Both the position numbers and the translations under genes were made by a program. Of a stretch of DNA of 64,000 bases, positions 1-11,197 are shown piece by piece (positions within the stretch are counted from its first letter, which is position 1; each line of letters begins with the position of its first letter). Origin of the DNA: Dipteronia dyeriana (taxonomy: Eukaryota; Streptophyta; Magnoliopsida; Sapindales; Sapindaceae); contig CM065296.1 of assembly GCA_032871835.1 (NCBI GenBank), forward strand, positions 53,721,288-53,785,287, read 5' to 3'. The notes under the pieces were generated by a model. That model saw only the letters and a program-made list of their open reading frames with translations, was not told the origin of the DNA and searched no databases.

Positions 1-3000
1 TAAGCACCCGGATTGGTCACCGGAATGTCAAAAGAATCCTGATAGATAATGGAAGTTCGGCAGACATTCTCAATGTAGCCGTCTACGATCAACTAAGGTT
101 AGACCTAAAAGATTTACAGCCTTTCCATACCCCACTCAGAGGATTCAGAGGAATTGAAGTCAGGTCTCTCGGGACGGTAAAGCTACCCGCAAAGATTGTA
201 GTGGCACATTGCCAAAGAACAGTACTACTCGATTTTGTAGTAGTAGACTTAGACAATTGGCCGTATAATGCATTGTTGGGTCGATCATTCTTGAATAAAA
301 CAAAGGCTGTAACAGCCACTTATGGATTGATGATCAAATTCCCGACCAAACAGGGGGTCGGTGTAGTCAAAAGGTCCCAAGAGATGGCCCGAAGAGCTAA
401 TCTGACAGTATACAAAGACAAAAATGATGGTGAACAAGTATGCACTATAATGCAGCCGAGTCAGAACAAAAAGTCATTGTCATTCGAATTTGATCCAAGG
501 GAAGGGTCGGAGTCCAAAAATGAACCGATCGAAGAAATTGTCTTGAAAGAAGATGAACTAAATAAGAATATCAAGATCGGGGCCAATTTGAAAGGAAAAG
601 TCAAACAAAGCCTCACTGATCTGCTTAAAGAATACAAGGATGTGTTCGCCTGGAGTCATGAAGACATGGTCGGGAGAGACGCCCGAATAAAAGAGAAGGT
701 CATTCAATCTCGCAGTAGACCCGAATGTAAAACTGGTGATACAAAAGAGAAGGTCATTCAATCTTAAGAGAAGTCAGGCAATCAAACAGAAAGTGGAGAA
801 GCTACTCGTTGTAGGGTCGATTAGAGAGATCAACTACCCTCAATGGGTAGCTAATGTAGTCCTCTTCCAAAGAAAAATGGACAATGGAGAATGTGTGTAG
901 ATTTCACAGATTTGAACAGAGCATGCCCAAAAGACAGTTTTCCACTTCCAAGGATAGACCAACTAGTGGATGCTACATCAGGCCACGAATCGCTCAATTT
1001 CATGGACGCCTACTCGGTATATAACCAAATCCGGAAGAACAAGGCTGACGAAGAAAAAACATCGTTCACAACCGATCAGGGCTTGTACTGTTACACAGTG
1101 ATGCCCTTCGGATTAAAAAATATAGGGGCAACAAGTCAAAGGTTGGTCAACAGGATCTTCGCTCGACAAATAGGAAGAAACATGGAAGTATACATTGATG
1201 ACAAGCTGACCAAGAGCATCTCGGCAGACAAGCATACCACAGACCTACGAGAGACATTTGATGTTTTTATGAAAAACCAAATGAAGCTGAATCCGAACAA
1301 GTGTTTATTCAGAGTTCCTTCAGGAAGGTTCCTGGGTTTCCAAGTTCACCAAAGAGGAATCGAAGTCAATCCTGAAAAGATCCAAGCCCTGCAGAAAATG
1401 ACTTCACCAAGGACACTAAAAGAAGTACAACGTTTAATAAGATGTTTAGCTTCCTTGGGTAGATTCATCTCAAAGGCCACAGACAGATGCGCGCCCATTT
1501 TTCAAAGTAATTAAAAAAGGAAAAGGACTCGAATGGAATGATGAGTGCAAGCAGGCATTCTTAAAAATCAAAGAACACCTAGGGCAGACTCTCATCCTTT
1601 CGAAACCACAAATGGGAGAGATACTCCATTTATACTTATCAATTACAGAACTAGCAGCAAGCTCAGTCCTAGTCAGAACAGAAGATGGAGTACTGAAGCC
1701 AGTGTATTATACCAACAAGGCACTTTTACCAGCCGAGACCAGGTATTCACAGGCCAAAAAAATGGCCCTAGCATTAGTTTCAGCGGTAAGAAAGCTAAGG
1801 CCATACTTTCAGGCTCATACAATCCAGGTTCTCCGGACTGCCCATTGAAGCAAATTTTACAGAAGCCAGAGATTTCATGAAGATTAACCAAATGGGCAAT
1901 CGAGCTAACTGAATTCGATATTCAGTACGTTCCCATGACATCTTTCAAAGGACAAGCAGTGGTAGATTTTATAGCAGAGTTCACAGAACCGAACCTGGAA
2001 GCAAAAAAGATGTTGGGTAAAAATTTCCCATGGAAATTATATGTCGATGGCTATTCAAACACTTATGGCAGTGGGGCAGGGATCGTAGTATACACTCCAG
2101 AAGGAGATGATGTCGAATATGCCATGAGGTTTGGCTTTAAAGCAACTAATAATCAAGTCGAGTACGAAGCGCTACTGGCTGGACTCAGAGTCTACATAGC
2201 TCTCGGGGCAGATGAAGTCAAGATATTTAGCGATTCACAGGTAGTTGTCAACCAAGTCCTTGACGAATACAAAGCCAGAGATGAAGGCATGATAGCCTAT
2301 CATGACATTGTAAAACTACTCCTCCAGAAATTCAAAGAATATGGGATTGCCCAGATCTCTAGGGAGGAAAATGAAAAGGCAGACGCTTTGTCCAAACTAG
2401 CGTCAGCAACAATCACAATCAGGCCAAAAACTATTCCGGTCGCACTTCTCCTCAAATCGAGCACAGCTGAACCAAAAAACTTTGAAATTTTAGAAATCCA
2501 AAAACCGCCTGCGGTTGGACAACTCAGTTGAGAAGGTTCCTGGAAGAAGGCGAGCTCCCTGAAGATCCCAAACAAGCAAAACATATCAGGTATTGATCAA
2601 TAAGGTACACGCTGGTTGGAGGAGAACTATACAGATGGGGGTTTTCCCGAACACTCTAAAGATATGTATCAGAAGAGGATGCAGGTCGAATATTACAGGA
2701 AATCCACGGAGGAGTTTGAGGAAACCATACTGGGGGTAAAAATTTAGCACACAAGGTACTCAGGCAAGGTTATTACTGGCCTACTTTATTCTCATATGCA
2801 CAACGATGTTCAGAGAGTTGCAATACTTGCCAAAAAACTGCTAATGATATCCGACAACCCCCTGAACAACTCAGAAACCTCACATCCCCATGGCCATTTG
2901 CCATGTAGGGTTTGGATTTAATCGGCCTAATGCAGTTGAGACAGGAGGTGGAGCGAAGTATGCCATAGTAACCGTTGACTGTTTCACGAAGTGGGTAGAA

Positions 3001-3114
3001 GCTAAAGCATTAGTGCATATCACAGAAGCAAATACCATAATTTTCTTGAAAAAGAATATCTTCTACAGGTTTGGAGTCCCAAACACTATCATCACTAATA
3101 ACGGCACTTAGTTC
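1..3114 (+). pseudogene. Gypsy G1 pol: protease, RT, RNase H, aRNH, start of integrase
   Basis: Broken pol. The protease active-site block LIDNGSSADIL is at about 40-75. RT runs about 780-1510 with CVDFTDLNRACPKDSFPLPRID and a YIDD box at about 1192-1203 followed by Lys where G2 has Met. A first RNase H lies at 1540-1900. An RNase H of archaeal type lies at about 2030-2400, with YVDGYSNTYGSGAGIV, NNQVEYEALLAGL and FSDSQVVVNQVL. Integrase starts near 2640 and breaks off at TNNGT near 3110, where the second catalytic Asp is Asn (TDNGT in G2). Frame breaks occur near 765-890, 1514 and 1848-1935, with stops from 2531. A 22-base duplication corrupts the protease-RT linker. It cannot make a working polyprotein. 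Confidence 0.85.
689..764 (+). repeat. 22-bp direct duplication inside G1 pol
   Basis: An identical 22-base string occurs at 689-710 and 743-764. In G2 and G3 only the second position carries it; the first holds unrelated sequence encoding the conserved ISHHLTVDP stretch. So 22 bases were copied about 54 bp upstream, replacing the original sequence and destroying the reading frame. Confidence 0.8.
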
Positions 3115-4543
3115 CAACCTTTAACTCACTTAAAGGTCCGCTTTTTACTAATCTGTTTATCCGGTCAAGGTTGATATGACCAAGCCTTAGATGCCAGAGA
3201 TACGTGTCATTATCTGGAGAAATCTTATATCGTTTAGTTTTTGGTTTTTCAACCTTAAACATTTCGGTGTTGAGCAGTGCAGTATGTATTAACAGTCTTA
3301 ACATATACAAATTGTTTTTATTAATTCCTAAACAAATATTCAGACCATTCTTTCCAATAATAACAGACTTATTATTAAAAGAAACGAAATATTTTTGTTC
3401 TAACAACTTAGAAACGGAAATCAAATTCCGTGTAAATCCAGGAATATAAAATACATTGTCCAACAATATATAATTATTACAAAAATGTAATCTAATTACG
3501 CCCACTGCTCATGCAGACACGACATCCTCTGACCCCACACGTATTGAGAAGGCTCCCTCCTCTAGCGATGTCCGAGAATCAGTCCACTGCAAAGAAGAAC
3601 AAACATGATTAATGGCCCCCGAATCAACTATCCAAGGTGAAGAATCATCTTCCACTAAACAAGATTCAAGAACAAGTAAATCATATTTACCTTTCGTTTT
3701 CTTCTTCTTGGCAACCTCCTCTAGATATTGAGGGCAGTTCCTCCTCCAGTTTCTGACCTTGTCGCAATAGAAACATTTTCCCTTGCCTTGGTCAATGGAG
3801 GCGTCCTTGCTATGGGCTTTCTTGGGTTTGGGCTTATTCTTTTCCTTCCCAGTGGACCTCTTCCTCTTCTTATTATTAGAGAAAGATGGTTCAGCAACAT
3901 TTGCCTCACCGGTCTTACCTTTGTTGTCCTTAATCAAGGACTCAAAGGTTGCGAGCTCATTGAGCAATTGTGTAAGACTGAACTTTAACTTGTTCATCCC
4001 GTAGTTGCTTTTAAACTGAATGAAACCCTTCGGAAGAGTCATCAGTATGATGCTTACTGGACTAGGTTTGTCAATGGCCCCGCCATTGACTTCTGTAGTG
4101 TTGAAGTAGGACATCATGCTCAGGACATGTTCCCGAACTGCCGTTCCTTCCTTCATTTGAGCAAGCATAGCGGAAGGAACAACTTCATGTCGCTTTTACC
4201 CGGAGGGCTGCCCGAACATAGTTTGCCATGACTCCATGATTTCGAATGCTGAAGTCATTGCTTCGTGCTTTGTGACAAGCACGTCTGTCATAGATGCCAA
4301 CAGATATGTTCGGGTCTTCTCATCAGATGAGACCCATCGCTGGTATACCTCACGAACAGTTCATGTGACATTGGCAGTAGGCACTAGAGGACATTCCTCC
4401 ATAAGCACAAACTTGAGGTCTTTGGTGACCAAAATTGCATCAATATTAAGTTTCCACTTTGTGTAGTTATCACCAGTTAATTTATCGTTTGCGAGAATTT
4501 GAAGTAATGCAGAAGACATTGCTGAAATAAATAAAACATTCAT
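3115..4543 (-). pseudogene. Copia C1 gag and GAG-pre-integrase fragment
   Basis: Copia capsid reading frame starting near 4543. The N-terminal part contains LTGDNYTKWKLNIDAIL and EECP, typical of copia gag. The middle part has MKEGTAVREHVLSMM and LLNELATFESL. A zinc knuckle follows (CFYCDKVRNWRRNCP), in which the usual His of CCHC is Asn. The GAG-pre-integrase block has WHLRLGHINLDRINRL. All parts lie in one frame but stops near 4360, 4200 and 3507 interrupt it, so decay is by point mutation. The protease and everything downstream are absent. Confidence 0.8.
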
Positions 4544-4549
4544 TCAGTC

Positions 4550-6080
4550 ATTTATTTAAAACAAGTGCGGGTGCTTTGGTATAAATTTAAACATGATGCA
4601 TGAACATATTGAATGAACTAGAACTACCCTAAAAAATAGTTACTATACCACGACAATCCAACATACCATAAAAAAATGCCGACTTAGGGTCGGTCAAATC
4701 TTTGCATGTTGGACCGAGACATTCTCAATCAAATGATATTCTATAATAACTTGTATTCCATATCATTCAACCATCGTTTATTCAAAAAGGTTTTTAATTA
4801 ACAAACTTAATCAAAACCTTCGTGAGTGTAACCCACCATTTTAGATCTCACAAACTTAACTCGAGAATTGCCGCCTTAGGGTCGGTCAATCCCGAAATAC
4901 CCTCAGAAATCCTATCTGTTAGGAAGTCAACCTTGGTATTGACCTTTGTGGAAACCCTCCTTAGGGAGGACGAAAGCAAAGCCGTCACGAGGTCCCACTC
5001 GGATCTCACGGTGTTGAACTAATGATGGAGACCGCGGGATATATATGTCATATACCCTCTCCCACTCACTATTTTAAAACTAGGGTTTTCTATTATCCGT
5101 TAATGTACCTAGACTCTACAGGATCAAACAGCTAACTTTGATCAAGTTATCTAGTACATTAACTAATTCATTATTAGAAGCAAGTTCTAATTAACTAAAA
5201 AATTATTAATGATTTTTAACAATTAAAAATTTAATTTATTAGTGAATAATCTAAGCCTTTGTAAACTATTTACTAAGTTCAGATTATTATGAAAATGTTT
5301 ACCAAGTTTTAACTATTAAAACTCTAACACAATATTCGGTTCATTTATAATTAGACAATTAATCAAATTAATCCTAATTACTATAAATGACCCTATTAAT
5401 CAAACTTCTTAAACTCTTTAATAACTAGTTTAATATTAATGACAATTACCAAGTTTTTTAACAATAAAAAAAATAATCTCAATTTCATAGCCAATTTATG
5501 TATTTACCCATTTTAATCACATTAAAAAAATATACATAAAATATCAGGCTATGATGCATGTATGACATATCAAATATATTTGTGTAGACACATCTAATCT
5601 AAATGACATACGTATGCATGACAATGCTTTTTATCATCATATAATATAAAGCATATATGAATTGACCGAGTACTGTGGATTATTTAACCTAAAAAACAAT
5701 TGGAATATAAAATTACAAAAATACCCCCAAGGCATTCCTTGGTCTTCTTGTAATTTTCAAGTCTTCCAGTCTCTTCAGGTCACTTCGATTCATCTGATGA
5801 ATCTTTCTTCACGATTTTTCTAGGTCTTCAACATAGGTTACAATTTTTTTTTTACAATACAATAATAGTAAAAAAAAATATAATAAAAAAAATTATACAA
5901 CCCATAAACCCTAAATCCACAGTACCATATAATTAACGATCAATCATGTTTTTATAAATTAAATATATATACATATATATATATATATACATACCAAAAC
6001 ATCATACAGTCAATTTAAATCGTCCCTACACAATCATACATACAGAAGCATCGAAAAAAAATTCCAGTTCCGAAAATAAA
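4550..6080. other. AT-rich untranslated leader of C1, no gene seen
   Basis: AT-rich stretch between the C1 gag and primer site. It contains two copies of a short motif 'ttagggtcggtcaa' near 4685 and 4876, and an (AT)-rich tract near 5965-5990. I see no reading frame that resembles a gene. Confidence 0.5.
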
Positions 6081-6098
6081 ATTGGCTTTGATAACAAT

Positions 6099-6497
6099 TG
6101 TTGGAACCCCGTTCACCGGTCACGCAGCGGAAGTAAGGTTTTAAAATTTTTATACAAATCATAATCTGTATCTAGGACCAGTGAACCTGGGATCGTAATT
6201 ATTTTCGGAACAAAATACATATACTAATTATTACACTAATAAAATATATATATGTAATATACGAAATTGTAATCAACAATTAAAAAAGAAAATTAAAAGA
6301 ACCATACCAACATTTGAAGGCTCATTCACTTTTTCGATATGCTCCTGGTTTGTACCACAGATCTTCCTCGCTATTTCTCGGGACTGGTAACTACGTGTGG
6401 GCGCGTCACGAACTCAGGAACTAGAATGGAGGATGTAAAATAGAGAAGAAGAAGAAACTCTTTCTTTTGATATAAGTATACAACACTTTCATTCTTT
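6099..6497 (-). repeat. 5' LTR remnant of copia C1, with decayed primer site next to it
   Basis: On the minus strand the LTR ends in CCAACA (6104-6099 by complement). It is followed by TTGTTATCAAAGCC, a decayed form of the copia initiator-Met primer site TGGTATCAGAGC. The outer edge is set only by where gypsy G1 homology resumes near 6498, so the LTR is probably truncated. No partner LTR exists in the window. Confidence 0.6.
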
Positions 6498-6971
6498 TCA
6501 AAGCTTCTCGAAGTACTATGGGCATATCGGACAACAACGAGAACTTCAACAGGAGAAACTCCATTCACTTTAGCGTTTGGAACAGAAGCTGTTATTCCTA
6601 TAGAAACATCATATACGTCACCTCGGGTCAGGCTATATGATAAAGATCAGAACGTTGATAGGCTATTACAAAGTCTAGATGAACTAGAAGAGAAAAGGGA
6701 GAAATCCCGAATACGAAATATGGCATATCAACAAAGAGTAGCTCGCCACTACAACTCTCACGTTCGGGTCAGGAAATTTCAGCTAGGAGACCTGGTGCTC
6801 AGGAAAGTGTCATTAAACATAAAAAATAAAGTTACAAGTTCCCTGGCTGACAAATGGGAAGGCCCGTACAAAATCGAAGGAATAGCTGGCCATGGAGCAT
6901 ATTGGATTGCACGACCTAATAGAGGGGTTTTACCCCGACCAAGCAATGCCCAATTTCTGATGATTTTCTAA
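6498..6971 (+). pseudogene. Gypsy G1 integrase C-terminal region
   Basis: Continuation of G1 pol on the far side of C1. It matches G2 at about 36245-36720. Visible are the end of the integrase core (YAHST/GVSPVEV region in another frame), the RIRNMAYQQRVARHYNSHVRVRKFQLGDLVLRKV block, and DKWEGPYKIEGIAGHGAYWIA, a typical gypsy integrase C-terminal domain. The long open stretch begins at 6720. The upstream part is out of frame, and the gene was cut by C1, so this is a dead fragment. Confidence 0.8.
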
Positions 6972-7493
6972 CCTTAAATTATTTTTTGTTCTTTTTTCTA
7001 GTCAAGAAAATTTTAGTTAAATATTAGCTAAGGAATTTAAAACTTTATTGATTTTGCAGTTATGAATAAAAAACCACTCAGGATTTCCGAAAGAAAAGCA
7101 TCGAACTTGGGATTTTCAAAAGAAAGCATATGATAATAAGAACATATGGAAGATAAGCATGATAATAAGAACATGCAAATAGAATACTCAGGACTATCAA
7201 AATCCTGAATGGGCGGAGAAGCTCGAAGGAGCATACCAGTAGAGCAAGGTCAAAAGACCTTCACAAAAAGGCAAACCCGATGCACCAGGTCGGGACGCTA
7301 TCGGGAAAATTCTGGCGAAATGCGTAGCTGTGTTAAGCAATCCAAAAATCTTAACGATTCGGCAAACCCTTACATATAAAAATCTGAGAGACGTCCTTGG
7401 TAATGCGTAAGGACTCGAACATATGATTATGGTGAGCCATGATGTAATGTTTGGGTAGCAACAACGTATGAAACATAAGTATAAACTTCTGTT

Positions 7494-7760
7494 TTAAGAT
7501 GACACGGTTAATAAAACTAGCCAGTTTAATAAGATACTTGGCATTATTCGGGTGGCAACCGGTTTAATAAGATACTCGGTTTAAGTACCCGAACATTAGA
7601 GCTAGCCAGTTTAATAAGATACTTGGCATAAAGATTACAAGAGCCAGTTTAATAAGATACTTGACATTATTCGGGTGGCAACCGGTTTAGTAAGATAATC
7701 GGTTTAAGTACGCGAACATCAGAAATAGCGGGTTTAATAAGATACTCAGCAACCAGTCAA
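7494..7760. repeat. Short interspersed repeat array TTTAATAAGATACT in G1 3' region
   Basis: About six copies of a core GTTTAATAAGATACT, each preceded by CCAG, CCGG or CGGG and followed by a TGG/CGG-type trinucleotide. They are separated by blocks such as 'cgggtggcaacc' that themselves recur, so the array has a higher-order period. The corresponding place in G2 (37258-37500) has five or six related copies. It lies between the integrase and the antisense gene and is non-coding. Confidence 0.8.
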
Positions 7761-7898
7761 GTTAAAGAAATTTCACAAGCAATAGAATCGAAACACCGGA
7801 TTCAGAAAAGCTACTCGGAATTTTATTGATCTTTCAAAAGAACTATTACTATTCTTTACAAAGAATTAAAAAATCTACAAAAATTCTATCTACAAAAA

Positions 7899-8115
7899 TC
7901 AGGATTTGGAGGATTTGGAGCCCTTACCAATACTCGGGTCAGGCACCATCTCGTAATTGCGGAGTAGACTCTCTTTAGAAGGCCAAGCAATTATGTCGAC
8001 TGAGTCATCCATCCATTCGTTGTAATCCTCCCCTGGAATCAGTCCTACATCAGGCTCCACACCCTCCACGACCGACTCTTGACTAGCATAGAAGGTCAAA
8101 AGGGAGTGTTCGGGT
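7899..8115 (-). pseudogene. C-terminal part of Tat antisense gene (G1 copy)
   Basis: Minus-strand open frame of about 66 codons. It ends with PDPSIGKGSKSSKS and a stop and contains GLIPGEDYNEWMDDSVD. The same segment occurs at the end of the antisense gene of G2 (about 37690-37890), where it is part of a longer split gene. Here the upstream exons are missing because G1 homology stops at about 8115. Function unknown. Confidence 0.65.
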
Positions 8116-8121
8116 CGATTT

Positions 8122-8141
8122 GACGGCCAGTGAATTCGAGC
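8122..8141 (+). other. Vector-like 20-mer (pUC/M13 polylinker edge with EcoRI site)
   Basis: GACGGCCAGTGAATTCGAGC matches, from memory, the pUC/M13 region covering the end of the forward sequencing primer and the EcoRI-SacI edge of the polylinker. GAATTC is at 8132-8137. It sits within about 7 bases of the point where G1 stops matching G2. The most economical reading is a cloning or assembly join with residual vector, so linkage of 1-8115 to the rest should be treated as uncertain. Confidence 0.7.
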
Positions 8142-8779
8142 GTCAATAGAGTTAATTTGGTAGATGTGGTATGGTTCAATTATGGGTTCAGGTGGTATGG
8201 TTTGGTTTTGGTTCTTACGGTGGCGATGATGGCGGTCCAGTTATGGTGGTGGTGTGGTGTTTTGGTTATGGTTATGGTTCTATGTTTTGTGGTACTCGAG
8301 TTAAGGTTCTGGGTCTGGGTGTGGTCGTGATAATGACGGTCTAGTTTAGGGTTGGGGTCAACATACATTTTGCTTAAAAAAATGAATGAACAATAATGGA
8401 GATTCTCAATAATGGACAACCAATTGCCTTGCATTTGTTTGACAGTGTGGGTGGTTGTGTTTGAAAAAAAGAAGAGGACGACTTACAACTGCCAAGTGAG
8501 TGAAAAATAAAAGAAAAGAAAAAAAAACTTCCTAGTGGCAAACAACTTATATTACCATCATTAAAATGACCATTAGATGGGGAAATAGCTTCAAAAGGGT
8601 CATTTTTACTAAATAGTGTTACACTAATAATCATTCCATCCAATTTCATCCAACGAGTGGTATTTTGATAAATAAAAAAGATGAATTAATTTATTTAAAG
8701 TATTTTTTGGAAATCAAAATTTTCTTTTATTTTTTGAAACAAATAATTAAATTTAGTGTGTGTATATACGTATAGCATA

Positions 8780-8818
<39 letters not shown>
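8142..8818. other. Unassigned spacer, no gene supported
   Basis: A strongly GT-biased stretch (about 8150-8350, repeated TGGT/GGTTATGG) is followed by ordinary AT-rich sequence. An (AT)n run at about 8784-8819 ends where the G4 LTR appears to start. Small open frames on both strands follow from the base bias and resemble nothing I know. Confidence 0.5.
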
Positions 8819-8822
<4 letters not shown>

Positions 8823-9037
8823 AACAACCTTTTTTGACAAGGTACCAAAGAAAAAATTTTCAACGAACTGATACCTGGTAGGATCTGAATCAAGACCAAT
8901 TTTCAGGTACTAAAAAATATTGATATCACAATTTAGGATGGGTTGGTGCCACACCATGCTTTTCATCTGGTATCAAGGAGAACCGGAATCATGATAGCTC
9001 CTATATATATCTAGGTATCGCGACACCTACCGGGTAC
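8819..9037 (+). repeat. Gypsy G4 5' LTR, part 1
   Basis: Begins TGTTAACAACC after (AT)n and contains several GGTAC-type motifs like those on the other side of the hAT (23376-23540, many 'ggtacc'). It stops at the hAT end at 9037/9038. The 8 bases before the hAT (CCGGGTAC) share only the last five with the 8 after it (ATTGGTAC). Confidence 0.5.
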
Positions 9038-9466
9038 TAAAGGTGTCCATGGTTCGGTTCTGGTTTGAAACTGTCGGTTTTCGATTCCGTGGAACGGGTA
9101 AACTGTAACCATAACCACTATATACATTTTGGTTTTAGATTTGTAACCACCTGTTTGGCGGTTATGGTTTCGGTTTCAGATTCAAAACCGACCGGTTCCA
9201 GTTCAGATTCGAATTCAATTCCGGCCTTTTTTTTTTTTGCTTTTTAACTTTAATGTGAAAAAAAAAAACAAAATTGAAAATAGTATTAATGAAACTAAGA
9301 AACAAATATTAATTAAAATCAATGTGAAAAAAAAATAATGAAACTAAAAAACTAATACTAATTAAAATTTGACAAAGTTTAAAATTAAAAAATTGACCAA
9401 ACATTTTTATTTGTAATCAAACTTCATTTAGAAGGTCTAATGTATTCAATATTCATATAAAATATT

Positions 9467-11066
9467 TGTAAAGTCCTCATTTGTTGATTGGCTTATTTCG
9501 TGAACAAATCACATTTTTGGGGTATTTATGTAAGGGTAGCTTAGGCTCTCAAGACCTCAAGAGGAGAAACACCAAAGGTAAAATTCTTGTGCTTACTTGC
9601 TTTGAAGAGATAGTTGCACACACTCACATATTCATGCATAACTCTTGATCATATATGTTGAGTGTTTTGCTTGTGTGCATTTTATTTTAAATGACTCTTG
9701 TTGACCTATTTGCATCTTGCTTTGAAAGTTGTATGTCATGCTACGCATTAAAATAGGATGTAATTTTATCACTCTTGAACTTATTGTTTGTGTGCATTTG
9801 AGTGTTTAAAAAATAGGTCTTGCGATGGTGGTGCGCCACTCGACCAGCGCATCCTACCAGCGCAACATTCATAGTGGACTGTCTCTAGTCGTGCGCCACT
9901 GAGGTACGCTGCTGCACCCGCGCATAATTTAAAAAATGTGCATATGCTGGTGGTGCGCCACTCGTCTAGCGCAGCCTCACCAGTGCAAACATTCCAGTGA
10001 TTTTGCGCTTGTGTTGCGCCACTGTGTAGTGCCACTCGTTCAGCGCCTATTGAAATTTTTAAGCAGTGTGCTGGTGGTACGCTACTCGACCAGCGCACCT
10101 CACCAGCGCACGCAGAGGAAGCTGGAACGTTTATTCCAAAATGATCTCACTTTGTTTGGATCTCATATATATATATAACCCATTGCCTTAAGGTCGAAAT
10201 AGAGTTTAGAATATCATATTGTTTCCTTAGAACACTTTTCAAAGGAAACTTTCAAGAACTCATTTTTAATCACTCAAAGCATCCCCATGAGCATTAAATC
10301 TTCATCTTGCATCATCTAAGTTCATTTAGAGTGCATCAATGGATAGGACTCCTTCATCACTTCTTGTTTGGTAAGTTCTTCACTATCTTCTTACAAGTTA
10401 AGTGTTTTGCTTACTAAACCATCTCTTTAATTATTTGTATACTCTTAGAACATTCTTAGATACAAATTAGAGATTGTTGTGATGCCATGATTAAGTGTTG
10501 TATTGTGATAGCTTCATAGGATTGTTTGATCTATGTTTAGCTAAGCTTCTTGAATATATCATGTAGCTTTTGATATCTAGGATTGCATTAATTGTCATCT
10601 CATTATCCTAGATAAGCATATAGGGTTTCCTAGCCTTGTTTGTTCATTGAATATCATTACATATTCACTTAGGACACTTTATCTCTTCATTGAGAAGTAA
10701 GACTTGTGTTGCTTCCGGGAGTAAGTAGCTTAAATCACAAGCAAGATGGACTAGGTTCACTTATACCGGGATTAGGTAGTGTGGTGAATTAAACCGAGAT
10801 TATGTTGTAATTCTCTTGCCATTAGTGGATTCGAGGTTCTAGTGTGGCGCACTCACCAACTAGTGGTTTTTCCCATTTGGAGGGTTTCCACGTATATCTC
10901 AAGTGTCGTTAATATTTCCGTATTTTTACACTTGTGATTTTATCGTAATTAGCTAGGGGGCATTTTCATCAACTTGACCTTTAACGAAAATTGGGTAAAA
11001 TTTGTTAAAATCTATTCACCCCCCTCCCTCTAGATTAATATATCACACACCATAATATTTGTTTCA
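9467..11066 (+). repeat. C2 5' LTR
   Basis: 1600 bp, starts TGTAAAGTCC and ends TTTCA. It contains a GC-rich block (9820-10115) of repeated GCGCCACTCGACCAGCGCA-like units. 'catatatatatataacc' at 10164-10180 is a candidate TATA region. The 3' LTR is 1506 bp; most of the difference is fewer GC-rich units there. Confidence 0.9.
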
Positions 11067-11067
11067 A

Positions 11068-11083
11068 TTGGTATTAGAGCAGG
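11068..11083 (+). promoter_or_regulatory. C2 primer binding site
   Basis: TTGGTATTAGAGCAGG directly follows the 5' LTR. It is one base off the usual copia initiator-Met-tRNA site TGGTATCAGAGC (C to T). Confidence 0.85.
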
Positions 11084-11197
11084 TTCCCAGACATACATAT
11101 ACATAGGTGATCCTTGCTCATTTTGGTGTGTGTTGCATTTTGTGTGTGTATTGATCATTCATATACTTGCATTCATATCATTCATTCATTAAACACA

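Larger units (their letters stand above)
3115..6497 (-). mobile_element. Truncated Ty1/copia fragment C1 inside G1
   Basis: Minus-strand copia fragment. Reading leftwards: a 5' LTR remnant (6497-6099), a decayed primer site (about 6096-6084), an AT-rich leader (6080-4550), gag (4543-3510) and the start of pol (3505-3115), where it stops in the GAG-pre-integrase block. The 3' half and 3' LTR are absent. Comparison with G2 (36070-36245) shows that about 170 bp of gypsy integrase is missing at this site, so this is not a clean insertion; deletion after insertion or repair-associated capture are possible. Gypsy sequence resumes at about 6498. Confidence 0.75.
1..8115 (+). mobile_element. Ty3/gypsy Tat-clade retrotransposon remnant G1
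   Basis: A gypsy element in plus orientation, already inside the protease when the window opens and stopping abruptly near 8115. Order: protease, reverse transcriptase, RNase H, a second RNase H, integrase, a non-coding stretch with a short repeat array, then the tail of an antisense gene. This order, with the second RNase H, is characteristic of the Tat clade, and the DNA is closely collinear with the more complete G2 (32950-37900) and with G3 (62750-64000). The integrase is interrupted by copia fragment C1 at 3115-6497. No LTR of G1 is in the window. The right edge is a sharp loss of homology next to a vector-like 20-mer. Confidence 0.85.

Noticed and set aside
7494..7760. CRISPR-like array
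   Set aside because: The repeats are short, unevenly spaced, with recurring spacers, and lie inside a plant retrotransposon.
8130..8434. Overlapping Trp/Val- and His-rich frames on both strands
   Set aside because: They follow from GT-biased sequence; no domain and no gene context.
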